A stretch of 64,000 bases of DNA. Origin: Micromonospora sp. C31 (GTDB taxonomy: Bacteria > Actinomycetota > Actinomycetes > Mycobacteriales > Micromonosporaceae). A program made the position numbers and the translations under genes. Positions 22,151 through 33,466 of the stretch are shown here, one piece after another. The stretch lies in contig NZ_JAGPXN010000010.1 in the NCBI RefSeq assembly GCF_018070575.1, forward strand, positions 1 to 64,000, written 5' to 3'. Every line of letters starts with the position of its first letter. Positions within the stretch are counted from its first letter, which is position 1. The notes under the pieces were generated by a model, which saw nothing but the letters and a program-made list of their open reading frames with translations, did no database searches and was not told where the DNA came from.

Positions 22151-22307
22151 GTGCGCGCGGGTCCGCGGTGCGCGCGGGTCCGCGGTGCGCGTCGGGTTCG
22201 TGGTGCGCGTCGGGCCGGCGGTGCGCGCGGGTCCGCGGTGCGCGTCGGGTCCGCGGTGCACGTCGGGTCCGCGGTGCGTCGGGTCCGCGGTGCGCGTCGG
22301 GGGTGGG
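22151..22307. repeat. Tandem repeat, nine units of 16-18 bp
   Basis: Units of the type GTGCGCGTCGGGTCCGCG are repeated nine times with small changes (starts at 22151, 22168, 22185, 22203, 22221, 22238, 22256, 22274, 22290). The array fills the gap between the convergent TetR and guaB1 genes. The first two units are identical. No ORF with believable codon use crosses it. It could vary in copy number between strains. Confidence 0.85.
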
Positions 22308-22327
22308 TCGGCCGGTCGGTGGTGCGG

Positions 22328-24532
<2,205 letters not shown>

Positions 24533-24543
24533 TCAGCTTCATC

Positions 24544-25431
24544 ATGCTGGACACCACGCAGCTCCGGACGTTCGCGGCGGTGGTCCGCGAGGGCAGCTTC
24601 GAGGCGGCGGCGCGGTCCCTGCACGTCACGCCCTCGGCCGTCAGCCAACGGATCAAGGCGCTGGAGCAGGCCGTCGGGCAGGTGCTCGTCCGGCGGACGA
24701 AGCCGTGCGGGGCCACGGACGCGGGTCGGCCGCTGCTGCGGCTGGCCGGGCAGGTCGCCCTGCTGGAACGCGAGGCGCTGGACGCCGCCCGGCCCGCCGT
24801 CGGCGGGCCCGTACCCACCCGGGTGACGGTCGTGGCGAACGGGGACTCGCTGGGCACCTGGTTCGTCGGCGCGCTGGCGCGACTGCCGACCGAGCTGGCG
24901 CTCCTGTTCGACGTCCGCCGCGACGACGAGCACCACACCGCGGAACTGGTCCGCGACGGCACGGCGATGGCCGCCGTGACCGCGCAGCGCGAGGCCGTGC
25001 AGGGCTGCCGGGTGGAGCGGCTGGGCGCCATGCGGTACGTCGCGCTGGCCGAGGCAGGGTTCGCCGCCCGGCACTTCCCCGACGGTCTCACCGAGGCCGC
25101 CCTCGCGTCGGCGCCGGCGATGGCGTTCGACCGTAAGGACCAGCTCCAGCAGCGCTTCGCCCGTACGGTCACCCGGCGCCGGCTCGACCCGCCGATCCAC
25201 TACGTCCCGTCCTTCGACGGCTTCAACGAGGCGGTGCGGCTCGGGCTCGGCTGGGGGATGGTCCCGGAACGGATCGCCCGCGCCGACATCGCCGCCGGAC
25301 GCTGCGTCGACCTCGGCGCCGGGCGCCACCTGGACCGCCCGTTGTACTGGCAGCACTGGCGGGTGGACTCGACCACGCTGGACGCGTTGACGGCCGCCGT
25401 CCGGGCGGTGGCCGGCGCCGAGTTGCGCTGA
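24544..25431 (+). CDS. LysR family regulator, ArgP/LysG type
   Basis: The 295-residue product has the LysR helix-turn-helix (LRTFAAVVREGSFEAAARSL, then VTPSAVSQRIKALEQ) and an effector domain with MRYVALAEAGFAARHFP and FDRKDQLQQRF, characteristic of ArgP/LysG. It likely activates the divergent lysE in response to lysine or arginine. The ATG at 24544 gives the usual N-terminus; a second in-frame ATG lies 24 bases upstream inside the inverted repeat. It converges on the carboxylase alpha gene. Confidence 0.9.
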   Translation: MLDTTQLRTFAAVVREGSFEAAARSLHVTPSAVSQRIKALEQAVGQVLVRRTKPCGATDAGRPLLRLAGQVALLEREALDAARPAVGGPVPTRVTVVANGDSLGTWFVGALARLPTELALLFDVRRDDEHHTAELVRDGTAMAAVTAQREAVQGCRVERLGAMRYVALAEAGFAARHFPDGLTEAALASAPAMAFDRKDQLQQRFARTVTRRRLDPPIHYVPSFDGFNEAVRLGLGWGMVPERIARADIAAGRCVDLGAGRHLDRPLYWQHWRVDSTTLDALTAAVRAVAGAELR

Positions 25432-25474
25432 CACCGCCGGGCTGGCGTAACGGCGGGGCTGGTCCGCGCTCGCG

Positions 25475-25529
25475 CGTTGGGAAGGGGCCCTTCCTCTACC
25501 GGAAACGTTAGGAAGGTGCCCTTCCTTGC
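25475..25529 (-). repeat. 55-bp dispersed repeat, copy A (two quasi-palindromes)
   Basis: Read on the minus strand it has the form AAGGAAGGGCACCTT, a 15-base spacer around TAACG, then a GGAAGGGGCCCTTCC palindrome. It aligns over its whole length with positions 29261-29315 in the other orientation, with about three quarters identity or better by eye. It lies between the convergent LysR and accA genes, 3 bases from the accA stop, and may serve as a terminator. Confidence 0.85.
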
Positions 25530-25532
25530 ACC

Positions 25533-27284
25533 TCAGGCGATGGTGCAGATCGCTGCGCCGGCGGTGATGACGGCGCCGACCTCGGCCGCGAGGCCGCTGA
25601 CCGTGCCCGCCTTGTGGGCGTGCAGCGGCTGCTCCATCTTCATCGCCTCCAGCACCACGACCAGGTCACCCTCGGCGACGGTGTCGCCGTCGGCGACCGC
25701 GATCTTCACGATGGTGCCCTGCATCGGGGAGGTGAGCGCGTCGCCGCTGACCGCGACGCCGGCCTTGGCCCCGCCGCCCCGACGGGCCGGCTTGCGCGCG
25801 GCGGGCGCGGCGGCGGCCGTACCCCCGCCGAGGCCGGCGGGGAGGCTGACCTCCAGCCGCTTGCCGCCGACCTCGACCACGACGGTCTCGCGCTCGGCCG
25901 GCGCCTCGCTGGCACCGGCGGCGGCGGTGAACGGCGGGACGGTGTTGTCGAACTCGGTCTCGATCCAGCGGGTGTGCACGGTGAACGGCTCAGCGGTGAA
26001 CGCCTCGTCCCGGACCACCAGCCGGTGGAACGGCAGCGCGGTGGCCATGCCCTCGACGACCATCTCGTCCAGGGCGCGGCGGGCCCGCTCCAGCGCCTCG
26101 GTACGCGTCTCGCCGGTGACGATCACCTTGGCCAGCAGCGAGTCGAAGTTGCCGCCGATCACGTCGCCGGCGGAGATGCCGGTGTCGACCCGGACGCCGG
26201 GGCCGGTGGGCAGCCGCAGCGCGGTGACCGTGCCGGGCGCGGGCAGGAAGCTGCGGCCCGGGTCCTCGCCGTTGATCCGGAACTCGATGGAGTGCCCGCG
26301 CGGGGTCGGGTCCTCGGTGCGGCGCAGCTTTTCGCCGTCGGCGATCCGGAACTGCTCGCGCACCAGGTCGATGCCGGCGGTCTCCTCGGTGACCGGGTGC
26401 TCGACCTGGAGGCGGGTGTTGACCTCAAGGAAGGAGATGGTGCCGTCGGCGCCGACCAGGTATTCGACCGTGCCGGCGCCGTGGTAGCCCGCCTCCCGGC
26501 AGATCGCCTTGGCGCTGTCGTGGATCTGGGTGCGCTGCGCGTCGGTGAGGAACGGCGCGGGGGCCTCCTCGACGAGCTTCTGGTGCCGCCGCTGGAGCGA
26601 GCAGTCGCGCGTGCCGACCACGATCACGTTGCCGTGCCGGTCGGCCAGCACCTGCGCCTCGACGTGGCGGGGCTTGTCGAGGTAGCGCTCGACGAAGCAC
26701 TCGCCCCGGCCGAACGCCGCGACCGCCTCGCGGGTGGCCGACTCGAACAGGTGCGGGATCTCCTCCATGGTGCGGGCCACCTTGAGCCCGCGCCCGCCGC
26801 CACCGAAGGCGGCCTTGATGGCGACCGGCAGGCCGTGGTCGACGGCGAACGCCAGCACCTCGTCGGGGCCGCCGACGGGGTCGGGGGTGCCGGGCACCAG
26901 GGGTGCGCCGGCGCGCTGGGCGATGTGCCGGGCGGTGACCTTGTCACCGAGGTCCCGGATGGCCTGCGGGGTGGGGCCGATCCAGGTCAGCCCGGCGTCG
27001 ATGACGGCCTGGGCGAAGTCGGCGTTCTCGGAGAGGAATCCGTAGCCGGGGTGGACGGCGTCGGCCCCGGCCTTCGCGGCGACCTCCAGCAGCTTGTCGA
27101 TGCGTAGATACGTCTCGGTGGCGCTGTCTCCGCCGAGCGCGTACGCCTCGTCGGCCAGCGTGGCGTGCAGGGCGTCGCGGTCGGAGTCCGCGTAGACGGC
27201 GACGCTGCCGAGGCCGGCGTCGCGACAGGCGCGGATGACGCGGACGGCGATCTCGCCGCGGTTGGCGATGAGTACCTTGCGCAC
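25533..27284 (-). CDS. accA: Acyl-CoA carboxylase alpha subunit (biotin carboxylase + BCCP)
   Basis: The 583-residue protein fuses a biotin carboxylase (about 1-450) to a C-terminal biotin carrier domain. Seen are [18 protein letters not shown], the ATP-grasp loop GGGGRGLKV, the catalytic region [14 protein letters not shown], and the biotinylation site EAMKMEQ with Lys near 549. It carboxylates its own biotin with bicarbonate and ATP, then passes CO2 to a beta subunit (41.9-43.5 kb here) to make malonyl-CoA or methylmalonyl-CoA. The GTG at 27284 has GGGAGGAG nine bases upstream and begins the conserved domain, so I prefer it to an ATG 48 bases further up. Confidence 0.95.
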   Translation of the reverse strand: MRKVLIANRGEIAVRVIRACRDAGLGSVAVYADSDRDALHATLADEAYALGGDSATETYLRIDKLLEVAAKAGADAVHPGYGFLSENADFAQAVIDAGLTWIGPTPQAIRDLGDKVTARHIAQRAGAPLVPGTPDPVGGPDEVLAFAVDHGLPVAIKAAFGGGGRGLKVARTMEEIPHLFESATREAVAAFGRGECFVERYLDKPRHVEAQVLADRHGNVIVVGTRDCSLQRRHQKLVEEAPAPFLTDAQRTQIHDSAKAICREAGYHGAGTVEYLVGADGTISFLEVNTRLQVEHPVTEETAGIDLVREQFRIADGEKLRRTEDPTPRGHSIEFRINGEDPGRSFLPAPGTVTALRLPTGPGVRVDTGISAGDVIGGNFDSLLAKVIVTGETRTEALERARRALDEMVVEGMATALPFHRLVVRDEAFTAEPFTVHTRWIETEFDNTVPPFTAAAGASEAPAERETVVVEVGGKRLEVSLPAGLGGGTAAAAPAARKPARRGGGAKAGVAVSGDALTSPMQGTIVKIAVADGDTVAEGDLVVVLEAMKMEQPLHAHKAGTVSGLAAEVGAVITAGAAICTIA

Positions 27285-27520
27285 CTTGCTGGCTCCTCCC
27301 GGAGGGTCACTGACCGGGAGTGTATCGGCCACCCTGGCGACCCTAACGATCGCTCAGTGTGGGATGTCGCACTGCCGAGCCGCGCCTCGGTCAAACTTGC
27401 TTAATACGCTCATCCGGTGTCTGCCTCCCTCGGGTGCCCCGGAGGAGCATGCCGCCCGGCGTCGTCTCCGCGGGGCAGACAGGTGGCCGGCGGCACCGGC
27501 CCGGACGACCAGGAGCAGAG

Positions 27521-28480
27521 ATGATCGAGACCAGCGGGTTGCGGAAGTCCTTCCGCTCCCGAGAGGGCCGCCGGACGAAGACCGTCGACGCGGTGCGCGG
27601 GGTCGACCTGAAGGTCGCCGAGGGGGAGATCTTCGGCTTCCTGGGTCCCAACGGCGCCGGCAAGACCACCACCCTGCGGATGCTGGCCACCCTCATCGAG
27701 CCGGACGGCGGCGAGGCCACCGTCGCCGGGGTCGACCTGCGCAAGGACCCGGCCGAGGTGCGCCGCCGCATCGGCTACGTCGCCCAGGGCGGCAGCACCT
27801 GGGACGAGTCCACCGCCCGGGAGGAACTCGTCCTGCACGCCCGGATGTACGGCATCAACAAGGCCGACGCGCACCGGCGGGCCGCCCGCGCCCTCGACGC
27901 CTTCCAGCTCACCGAGTACGCCGACCGCAGGTGCAAGACCTACTCCGGCGGTCAGCGCCGGCGGGTGGAGATCGCCCTCGGCATCATCCACGAGCCGAGG
28001 ATCGTCTTCCTGGACGAGCCGACGACCGGCCTCGACCCGCAGAGCCGGGCGCACATGTGGGACGAGATCCGCCGGCTGCGGGCCGACGGCGTGACCGTCT
28101 TCATCACCACCCACTACCTGGAGGAGGCCGACGCGCTCTGCGACCGGATCGCGATCACGGATCACGGCGAGGTGGTCGCGGAGGGCACCCCGACGGAGCT
28201 GAAGCGCGAGATCTCCGGTGACGTCGTGCTGGTCGGGCTCGACGCCGCGGCCACCCCGCAGGCCGCGCAACTGCTCGACGGCGAGCCGTACGTCAACAAG
28301 CTGGAGACCGTCGACGAGGGCGGGCTGCGCCTCTACGTCGACGAGGGCGCGACCGCCATCCCGCAGATCCTGCGCCGCCTCGACACCGCCGACCTCGGGC
28401 TCCGGTCCATCGAGCTGCACCGGCCCAGCCTCGACGACGTCTTCCTCACCAAGACCGGCCGCTCGCTGCGCGAGTCCTGA
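27521..28480 (+). CDS. DrrA-type ABC transporter ATP-binding protein
   Basis: The 319-residue ATPase has Walker A GPNGAGKTTT, Q-loop VAQGG, signature YSGGQRRRVEIA and Walker B IVFLDEPTTGLD, plus the C-terminal extension seen in the daunorubicin-resistance DrrA family, ending with LDDVFLTKTGRS. It should energise export of a drug-like compound with the permease that follows 21 bases downstream. The ATG at 27521 has AGGAGCAG upstream. It is divergent from accA. Confidence 0.93.
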   Translation: MIETSGLRKSFRSREGRRTKTVDAVRGVDLKVAEGEIFGFLGPNGAGKTTTLRMLATLIEPDGGEATVAGVDLRKDPAEVRRRIGYVAQGGSTWDESTAREELVLHARMYGINKADAHRRAARALDAFQLTEYADRRCKTYSGGQRRRVEIALGIIHEPRIVFLDEPTTGLDPQSRAHMWDEIRRLRADGVTVFITTHYLEEADALCDRIAITDHGEVVAEGTPTELKREISGDVVLVGLDAAATPQAAQLLDGEPYVNKLETVDEGGLRLYVDEGATAIPQILRRLDTADLGLRSIELHRPSLDDVFLTKTGRSLRES

Positions 28481-28501
28481 TCCGCAGACCGGAGACACCT
28501 C

Positions 28502-29257
28502 ATGAAATTCGCCCGTGACACCTGGCTGATCTTCCAGCGCCAGCTGCACCTGCTGCTGCGCAACCCCATCTGGGTCTTCGTCGGGGTCTTCCAGCCGGTG
28601 ATGTACCTGCTGCTCTTCGCCCCGCTGCTCAAGCCGGCGCTGAACGCGCCCACCCAGGCGGCGGCCTACAAGATCTTCGTACCGGGCCTGCTGGTGCTGC
28701 TGGCCATCTTCGGCGGTCTGTTCCAGGGCTTCGGCCTGATCGCCGAATTGCGGGCCGGGGTCATCGAACGATCCCGGGTCACCCCGGTCAGCCGGCTCGC
28801 CCTGCTGCTCGGCCGCTCGCTGCGCGACGTGGTGTCGCTCATCGTGCAGGCGGTCATCATCACCCTGCTCGCGCTCCTGTTCGACCTGCGAGTCGCCCTC
28901 GTCGACCTGCTGCTGGCGTACCTCATGCTCGCCCTGATCGCGCTGATGACCTCGGCCGTCTCCTACGGCATCGCGCTCAAGGTCAAGAGCGAGGACGCGC
29001 TGGCCCCGCTGATGAACACCGTGGCCCAGCCCGTGCTGCTGCTCTCCGGCATCCTGCTGCCGCTCACCTTCGCCCCCGGCTGGCTCCAGGGCGTCGCCGA
29101 GTGGAACCCGTTCTCCTGGGCGGTCGACGGCACCCGGGCCCTCTTCGCCGGCGACCTCGGCGACGACAGGGTCTGGCAGGGCCTGGGCATCATCGCGGTC
29201 CTCGCCGCCGCCGGCGTCGTCTGGGCCGCCCGGCAGTTCGCGCGCAGCGTCCGGTGA
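28502..29257 (+). CDS. ABC-2 type permease, DrrB-like
   Basis: A 251-residue membrane protein with about six helices, starting FARDTWLIFQRQLHLLLRNPIWVF as in DrrB proteins, with the ABC-2 motif region GVIERSRVTPVSR and a final NPFSWAVDGTRALF. It forms the membrane channel for the upstream ATPase. A 55-bp repeat begins 3 bases after its stop. Confidence 0.92.
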   Translation: MKFARDTWLIFQRQLHLLLRNPIWVFVGVFQPVMYLLLFAPLLKPALNAPTQAAAYKIFVPGLLVLLAIFGGLFQGFGLIAELRAGVIERSRVTPVSRLALLLGRSLRDVVSLIVQAVIITLLALLFDLRVALVDLLLAYLMLALIALMTSAVSYGIALKVKSEDALAPLMNTVAQPVLLLSGILLPLTFAPGWLQGVAEWNPFSWAVDGTRALFAGDLGDDRVWQGLGIIAVLAAAGVVWAARQFARSVR

Positions 29258-29260
29258 GGG

Positions 29261-29315
29261 GTAAGGAAGGGCACCTTGTTAACGCCTCATGTAGAGGAAG
29301 GGTCCCTTCCTATCG
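29261..29315 (+). repeat. 55-bp dispersed repeat, copy B
   Basis: Same element as copy A at 25475-25529 but in opposite orientation: AAGGAAGGGCACCTT, then a spacer containing TTAACG and GTAGA, then GGAAGGGTCCCTTCC. From memory, elements of this form are abundant in Micromonospora and Salinispora intergenic regions. It lies between the permease stop and the MFS promoter. Confidence 0.85.
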
Positions 29316-29378
29316 GCAGGGGAGAGCTGCCTCTCACCAGGGGCGGGGCGCAGTCACGACGCTTGTAGCGTGAGGCCG

Positions 29379-30764
29379 GTGCCCCGCCTCACCCGTGACC
29401 GGTTCACCTGGCTGACCTACGCCCAGCTCGGGCTGTGGGGCTTCTTCCTCTACGGCTTCGGGCCGGTCGTGCCGCTGCTCCGCGACGAACAGGGCACCTC
29501 GGCCGCCGTCGCCGGCCTGCACAGCACCGGCATCGCCGTCGGCGCGCTGGCCGGCGGGGCGCTCTTCGCACCCCTGGCCCGCCGGTTCGGCCGGGGGCGG
29601 GCGATCTGGACCGGCCTGACCGGCGTGGCGGCCGGCGTCGCCGCCCTGGGCGTCGTCCGCACCCTGCCCGTCACCATCACCGCCGTCGCGGTGATCGCCA
29701 CCTTCGGCATGCTGGTGATCAGCGGCGTGTCCGTGGTGCTCACCGACCGGCACGGCACCGGCGCGCCCGCCGCGCTGACCGAGGCCAACGCCGCCTGTGC
29801 CGGCGCCGGCATCCTCGCCCCGCTGGTCATCGGCGCCAGCGTGGACGCAGGATGGGGCTGGCGACCGGCGATGGCCGTCGAGGTCGGCCTGATCGCGCTG
29901 GTCGCGCTCGCCGCCCTGACCTTCCGCGTACGCCTGCCGGGCCCCGCCCCCGCTGCCGCGGCTCCCGGTGCTCCGTCGGCCGGCGACCCAGCCGAAGCCG
30001 CCCTGACCGTCCCCGCCGGTGTCGACGTGGCCCCGGGTGCAGCCGTGGGCTCCACGGTTGCCGCTGGTGTCGATGCCGCCTCGGGTGTGGCCGTGGGCTC
30101 GACGGTTGCCGCTGGTGTCGACGCCGCCTCGAATCCGGGTGCCGGCACGGCGTCCGGCGCCCACCGGTGGGGTCGGCGGCTGCCGCCGGCGTACTGGATC
30201 GCCTGGGTGCTGATGGCGGTCACCGGCTCGATCGAGGTCTGCCTGTCGCTCTGGACCGCCGACGTGCTCCGCTCGCACGCCGGGATGGCGGCCGGCGGCG
30301 CCTCGGCCGCCGTCGCCGCGATCGTCTGCGGCATGTTCGTGGGCCGGCTCGTCGGGGGCCGCTTCGCCCTGCGGTACCGGCCCGTGCCGCTGCTGCTGGC
30401 CGCGCTGGGCGTGTCGCTGGCCGGCTTCGCGCTCTTCTGGATCGCACCGGTGGGCTGGCTCGCCGTCACCGGCCTGGTCGTCCTCGGCCTCGGCAACGCC
30501 CTGCACTACCCACTGGCCATCTCGATCGCGCTCGCTGTCGCCGGGCCGGCCGCGGACCGGGCGGCCGGTTGGGCGTCGTACTCGATGGGGGTCGGCTTCG
30601 GGATCGCGCCGGTCGCGCTCGGCTGGGTGGCCGACGGGGTCGGCCCGCACCTGGCTTTCCTGCTGCTGCCGGCCTTCATCGCGGCGGCCGCGCTGCTCGC
30701 CGCCCGACTGGGCCGCGCCCTGCGCCCGGCTGCCGCCGAGGTACGGACCCCGGCCCCTGCCTGA
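29379..30764 (+). CDS. MFS transporter with an in-frame repeat in the central loop
   Basis: A 461-residue major facilitator with 12 predicted helices. The central cytoplasmic loop between helices 6 and 7 (about residues 187-260) is unusually long and holds two and a half copies of a 16-residue unit, GVDAASGVAVGSTVAA. The substrate is unknown; loss-of-charge motifs typical of drug antiporters are not obvious. I start at GTG 29379 because the hexamer TAGCGT (29366-29371) lies seven bases upstream, which suggests a leaderless mRNA; an in-frame GTG at 29370 overlaps that hexamer. Confidence 0.88.
   Translation: MPRLTRDRFTWLTYAQLGLWGFFLYGFGPVVPLLRDEQGTSAAVAGLHSTGIAVGALAGGALFAPLARRFGRGRAIWTGLTGVAAGVAALGVVRTLPVTITAVAVIATFGMLVISGVSVVLTDRHGTGAPAALTEANAACAGAGILAPLVIGASVDAGWGWRPAMAVEVGLIALVALAALTFRVRLPGPAPAAAAPGAPSAGDPAEAALTVPAGVDVAPGAAVGSTVAAGVDAASGVAVGSTVAAGVDAASNPGAGTASGAHRWGRRLPPAYWIAWVLMAVTGSIEVCLSLWTADVLRSHAGMAAGGASAAVAAIVCGMFVGRLVGGRFALRYRPVPLLLAALGVSLAGFALFWIAPVGWLAVTGLVVLGLGNALHYPLAISIALAVAGPAADRAAGWASYSMGVGFGIAPVALGWVADGVGPHLAFLLLPAFIAAAALLAARLGRALRPAAAEVRTPAPA
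30018..30137 (+). repeat. 48-bp in-frame tandem repeat in the MFS gene
   Basis: Units begin at 30018, 30066 and 30114 (the last is partial). Each full unit encodes 16 residues, so copy changes would keep the frame and only alter loop length. Confidence 0.85.
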
Positions 30765-30854
30765 CGCCCCTGCGGCGTCTCCGCCGGCTCTCGACGCCCT
30801 GCTCGGATCTCACGCCCCCGTGGATCTCGCTCAGGGCGGGGCCGGTTGGCCGCG

Positions 30855-31508
30855 TCAGTGCACCCGGGCCAGGGTGAGGCCGTCGGCGACCGGGAGCATC
30901 ACGGCGTCGACGCGGACGTCGGCGAGCACCTCGTCGTTGAACGCGGCGATGGCCCGGTCGTCGGCGTTCTGTGGGGCGATCACCCGGCCACCCCGCAGCA
31001 CGTTGTCGACCGCGATCACCCCGCCGGGGCGCATCCGGGGCACCAGCTCCGCCCAGTAGATCGGGTACCCGGTCTTGTCGGCGTCGATGAACGCGAAGTC
31101 CAGGTGACGCTCGTGGGGCAGCTCACGCAGCGTGTCGCCAGCCGGGCCGATGCGCAGCTCGATGCGGTCGTCGACGCCGGCGCGGGCCCAGTAGCGCCGC
31201 GCGATGCCGGTGAACTCCGCCGAGATGTCGAAGCAGGTCAGCCGCCCGCCCTCGGGCAGCCCCCGGGCGATCGCCAGCGAGGACAGGCCGGTGAACGTGC
31301 CCACCTCGACGGCCTGCCGCACCCCGAGCAGCCGGGTGAGGAACGTCAGGAAGGCGGCCTGCTCCGGCGCGACCTGCATCTGTGCGTCGTGCGGCAGGGC
31401 CGCGCGAGTCTCCTCAGCCAGGTCCCGCATGATCTCGTCCGGTGGCGCACCGTGCGAGACCAGGTACGCGTGCAGTTCCGACGTGAGCGGGATCGACTTG
31501 GTGGTCAT
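30855..31508 (-). CDS. Class I SAM-dependent O-methyltransferase
   Basis: A 217-residue CCoAOMT-like methyltransferase: AVEVGTFTGLSSLAIARGLP is the SAM-binding motif, LDFAFIDADKTGYPIYW the metal-binding region, and VIAVDNVLRGGRV the next conserved strand. It should methylate a catechol-type hydroxyl with a divalent metal in the cytoplasm; the acceptor is unknown. It starts 9 bases after the maf stop, so the two are likely co-transcribed. Confidence 0.92.
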   Translation of the reverse strand: MTTKSIPLTSELHAYLVSHGAPPDEIMRDLAEETRAALPHDAQMQVAPEQAAFLTFLTRLLGVRQAVEVGTFTGLSSLAIARGLPEGGRLTCFDISAEFTGIARRYWARAGVDDRIELRIGPAGDTLRELPHERHLDFAFIDADKTGYPIYWAELVPRMRPGGVIAVDNVLRGGRVIAPQNADDRAIAAFNDEVLADVRVDAVMLPVADGLTLARVH

Positions 31509-31517
31509 GAACGGACG

Positions 31518-32174
31518 CTAGCCGAGCGGTTCGACCGTCTGGTTGCCGGGCGCGACCTTCGTCCACAGATCGGTGACCCGCAGGCCCAACTCGGCGAGGA
31601 GGCGGCGCAGCACCGGCAGACTGAGCCCGATGACCGTGCTCGGGTCGCCCTCGATGCGCTCCACGAACGGCCCACCCAGCCCGTCGATCGTGAAGGCACC
31701 CGCCACGGCCAGTGGCTCGCCCGTACCCACGTACGTGGCGATCTCGTCGTCGCTGACGTCGGCGAAGTGCACGACGGTGGAGGCGACCGCCTCGGCCCGC
31801 CGTCCCGCCTCGACGTCGACCAGGCAGTGCCCGCTGTGCAGCACACCGCTGCGCCCGCGCATCCGCTCCCAGCGCCGGGTGGCGTCCGCCGCGTCCGCCG
31901 GCTTGCCGAGGATCTCCCCGTCGAAGGCCAGCACCGAGTCGCACCCGATCACCAGCGTCCGCTGGTCGTCGGCTGGCCGCAGCCGGGTGAGCACGGCCTG
32001 CGCCTTCATCCGGGCCAGTTCGAGGCAGAGTTCCTCGGCCCGCTCGGTGACGACGAGGGACTCGTCGACGCCGCTGACCAGCACGTCCGGTTCGATCCCG
32101 GCGGCCTGGAGAATCTTGCGGCGGGCAGGGCTCGCCGAGGCGAGCACGAGGCGGAGCGGAATGGACTTCGGCAC
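31518..32174 (-). CDS. maf: Maf family nucleoside triphosphate pyrophosphatase
   Basis: The 218-residue product starts RLVLASASPARRKILQAAG, has the metal-binding GCDSVLAFDGEILGKPADA, and later TYVGTGEPLAVAGAFTIDGLGG, all typical of Maf/YhdE house-cleaning pyrophosphatases acting on modified or canonical dTTP/UTP. I place the start at GTG 32174, where homology begins; an upstream ATG at 32348 would run into the mycosin gene. In other actinobacteria maf usually lies next to the carboxylase epsilon gene; here the mycosin module separates them. Confidence 0.92.
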   Translation of the reverse strand: MPKSIPLRLVLASASPARRKILQAAGIEPDVLVSGVDESLVVTERAEELCLELARMKAQAVLTRLRPADDQRTLVIGCDSVLAFDGEILGKPADAADATRRWERMRGRSGVLHSGHCLVDVEAGRRAEAVASTVVHFADVSDDEIATYVGTGEPLAVAGAFTIDGLGGPFVERIEGDPSTVIGLSLPVLRRLLAELGLRVTDLWTKVAPGNQTVEPLG

Positions 32175-32284
32175 GTCGCCGACGTTACCGGCTGGCCGGG
32201 ACGGCACCGCCTCCGGCGGGGCCGTGTCGGCCTGTTGCCCGTCCCGCCTCGCGGACTCCTTCGCCCGTCGATCGTCAGGGCGGC

Positions 32285-33466
32285 TCAGCGACTGATGCGG
32301 GGCGGCGGGTCGTCGCCACGGCGACGCCGACGGGCAATGAACGTCCACGCGCCGCCCGCTGCCACGATCACGCCGAGGGTGACCAGGCCACGGGTCGTCG
32401 CCCCGCCGTTCCCGTCGCCCGCCGGCTCCGCAACCGCCGTCGTGGTTCCCGCGGTGGGGGCCGGCGCGCTCGCCGTCGCCGAACCAAAACCCAGCGGCGG
32501 TACGTCAGCCGTCAACGCCGCCACCAGGTCAATGACCCCGTGCCCGTACTCGTCGTCCCGTCCCGGGGGGCCCTTGTCGATCGCGGTAGCCGTCAGCCGG
32601 TGCACCACCTCGGAGGCAGGCAGGTACGGGTACTTCGACCTGATCAACGCGACGGCCCCAGCGACGATCGCAGTTGCGTTCGATGTGCCGGTGCCTCTGC
32701 GATACTTGCCGTCGATGCTAGTGCTGAAGATGTCGACTGCTGGAGCGACCACGTCGATCTCCGGTCCGGTGACTGACACTGAGGCCCGCTGGCCGAGCCG
32801 ATCAACTCCGCCGACTGCGATCACGCCTTCCTCGGACGCTGGGTAACCCACGCGATTATCCTCTGGCCTATTTCCGGCCGCTGCCACCACAACGATATTG
32901 GACGCCAGCGCCGTGCGTACCGCTTGGTTAAGGCGAGGGCTAGTACTGCCCACGTTGGAGATGCTAATTATGTCGGCGCCGTTATTTATCGCATACTCGA
33001 TGCTCTGAGCTAGGGAGTCGGGGTGGCCGTCGCCTCCTGCTGGAGTGTCATAAAGGGGGAGGATTTTAGCCTTCGGTGCGATGCCGAGTGCGCCGGTTGC
33101 ATTTCCCTGCCCGTGTGCAGCGATCAGGCCCGCCATGCCAGTGCCATGGCTATTGCGATCTCGTTGCCCGTTTCCGCTGCCGCCAGCGATGATGTCAATC
33201 CCTGTAAGAAGATTCATGTGGAGGTCGGGATGTGGATAAACGCCGGTGTCTGGAACGGCAACAGTAACGCTGTTCCCCTGAGTAAGCTGGTGCGCTGATT
33301 GGACGTTCAAGTAGCGCAGGTGCCACTGATCGCTGCGAACTCGATCGCCGCCGCTCGGCTGTAGTGCCAATGGAGGAGGCATCGACGCAATGGCTGACTG
33401 TGTGGCTGGTAGACCCACCCACACAACCGCCAACGCCAACAGGCCGCGAAGCGCTCGCAGTGTCAC
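32285..33466 (-). CDS. Mycosin-like membrane-anchored subtilisin (type VII secretion protease)
   Basis: The 393-residue protein has a signal sequence (about 1-28), a subtilase domain with Asp73 (VPDTGV), His107 (NSHGTGMAG) and Ser262 (GTSNATA), a Pro/Ala linker, one membrane helix (about 360-378) and a basic tail. This is the layout of MycP, the protease of ESX/type VII systems, so it should act outside the membrane. It overlaps the upstream Pro/Gly-rich gene by 4 bases. From about 32.64 to 33.46 kb base composition and codon choice are clearly less GC-rich than in the neighbours. No eccB, eccC, eccD or eccE gene is present in the window. Confidence 0.88.
   Translation of the reverse strand: MTLRALRGLLALAVVWVGLPATQSAIASMPPPLALQPSGGDRVRSDQWHLRYLNVQSAHQLTQGNSVTVAVPDTGVYPHPDLHMNLLTGIDIIAGGSGNGQRDRNSHGTGMAGLIAAHGQGNATGALGIAPKAKILPLYDTPAGGDGHPDSLAQSIEYAINNGADIISISNVGSTSPRLNQAVRTALASNIVVVAAAGNRPEDNRVGYPASEEGVIAVGGVDRLGQRASVSVTGPEIDVVAPAVDIFSTSIDGKYRRGTGTSNATAIVAGAVALIRSKYPYLPASEVVHRLTATAIDKGPPGRDDEYGHGVIDLVAALTADVPPLGFGSATASAPAPTAGTTTAVAEPAGDGNGGATTRGLVTLGVIVAAGGAWTFIARRRRRGDDPPPRISR

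Noticed and set aside
22151..22307. Tandem repeats considered as a CRISPR array or origin iterons.
   Set aside because: Units abut without spacers and no cas or replication gene is near.
32285..33466. TTA codons suspected in the lower-GC mycosin gene.
   Set aside because: Each TAA on the plus strand in this gene was checked against the reading frame and none falls in frame. The only in-frame TTA is in the neighbouring gene.
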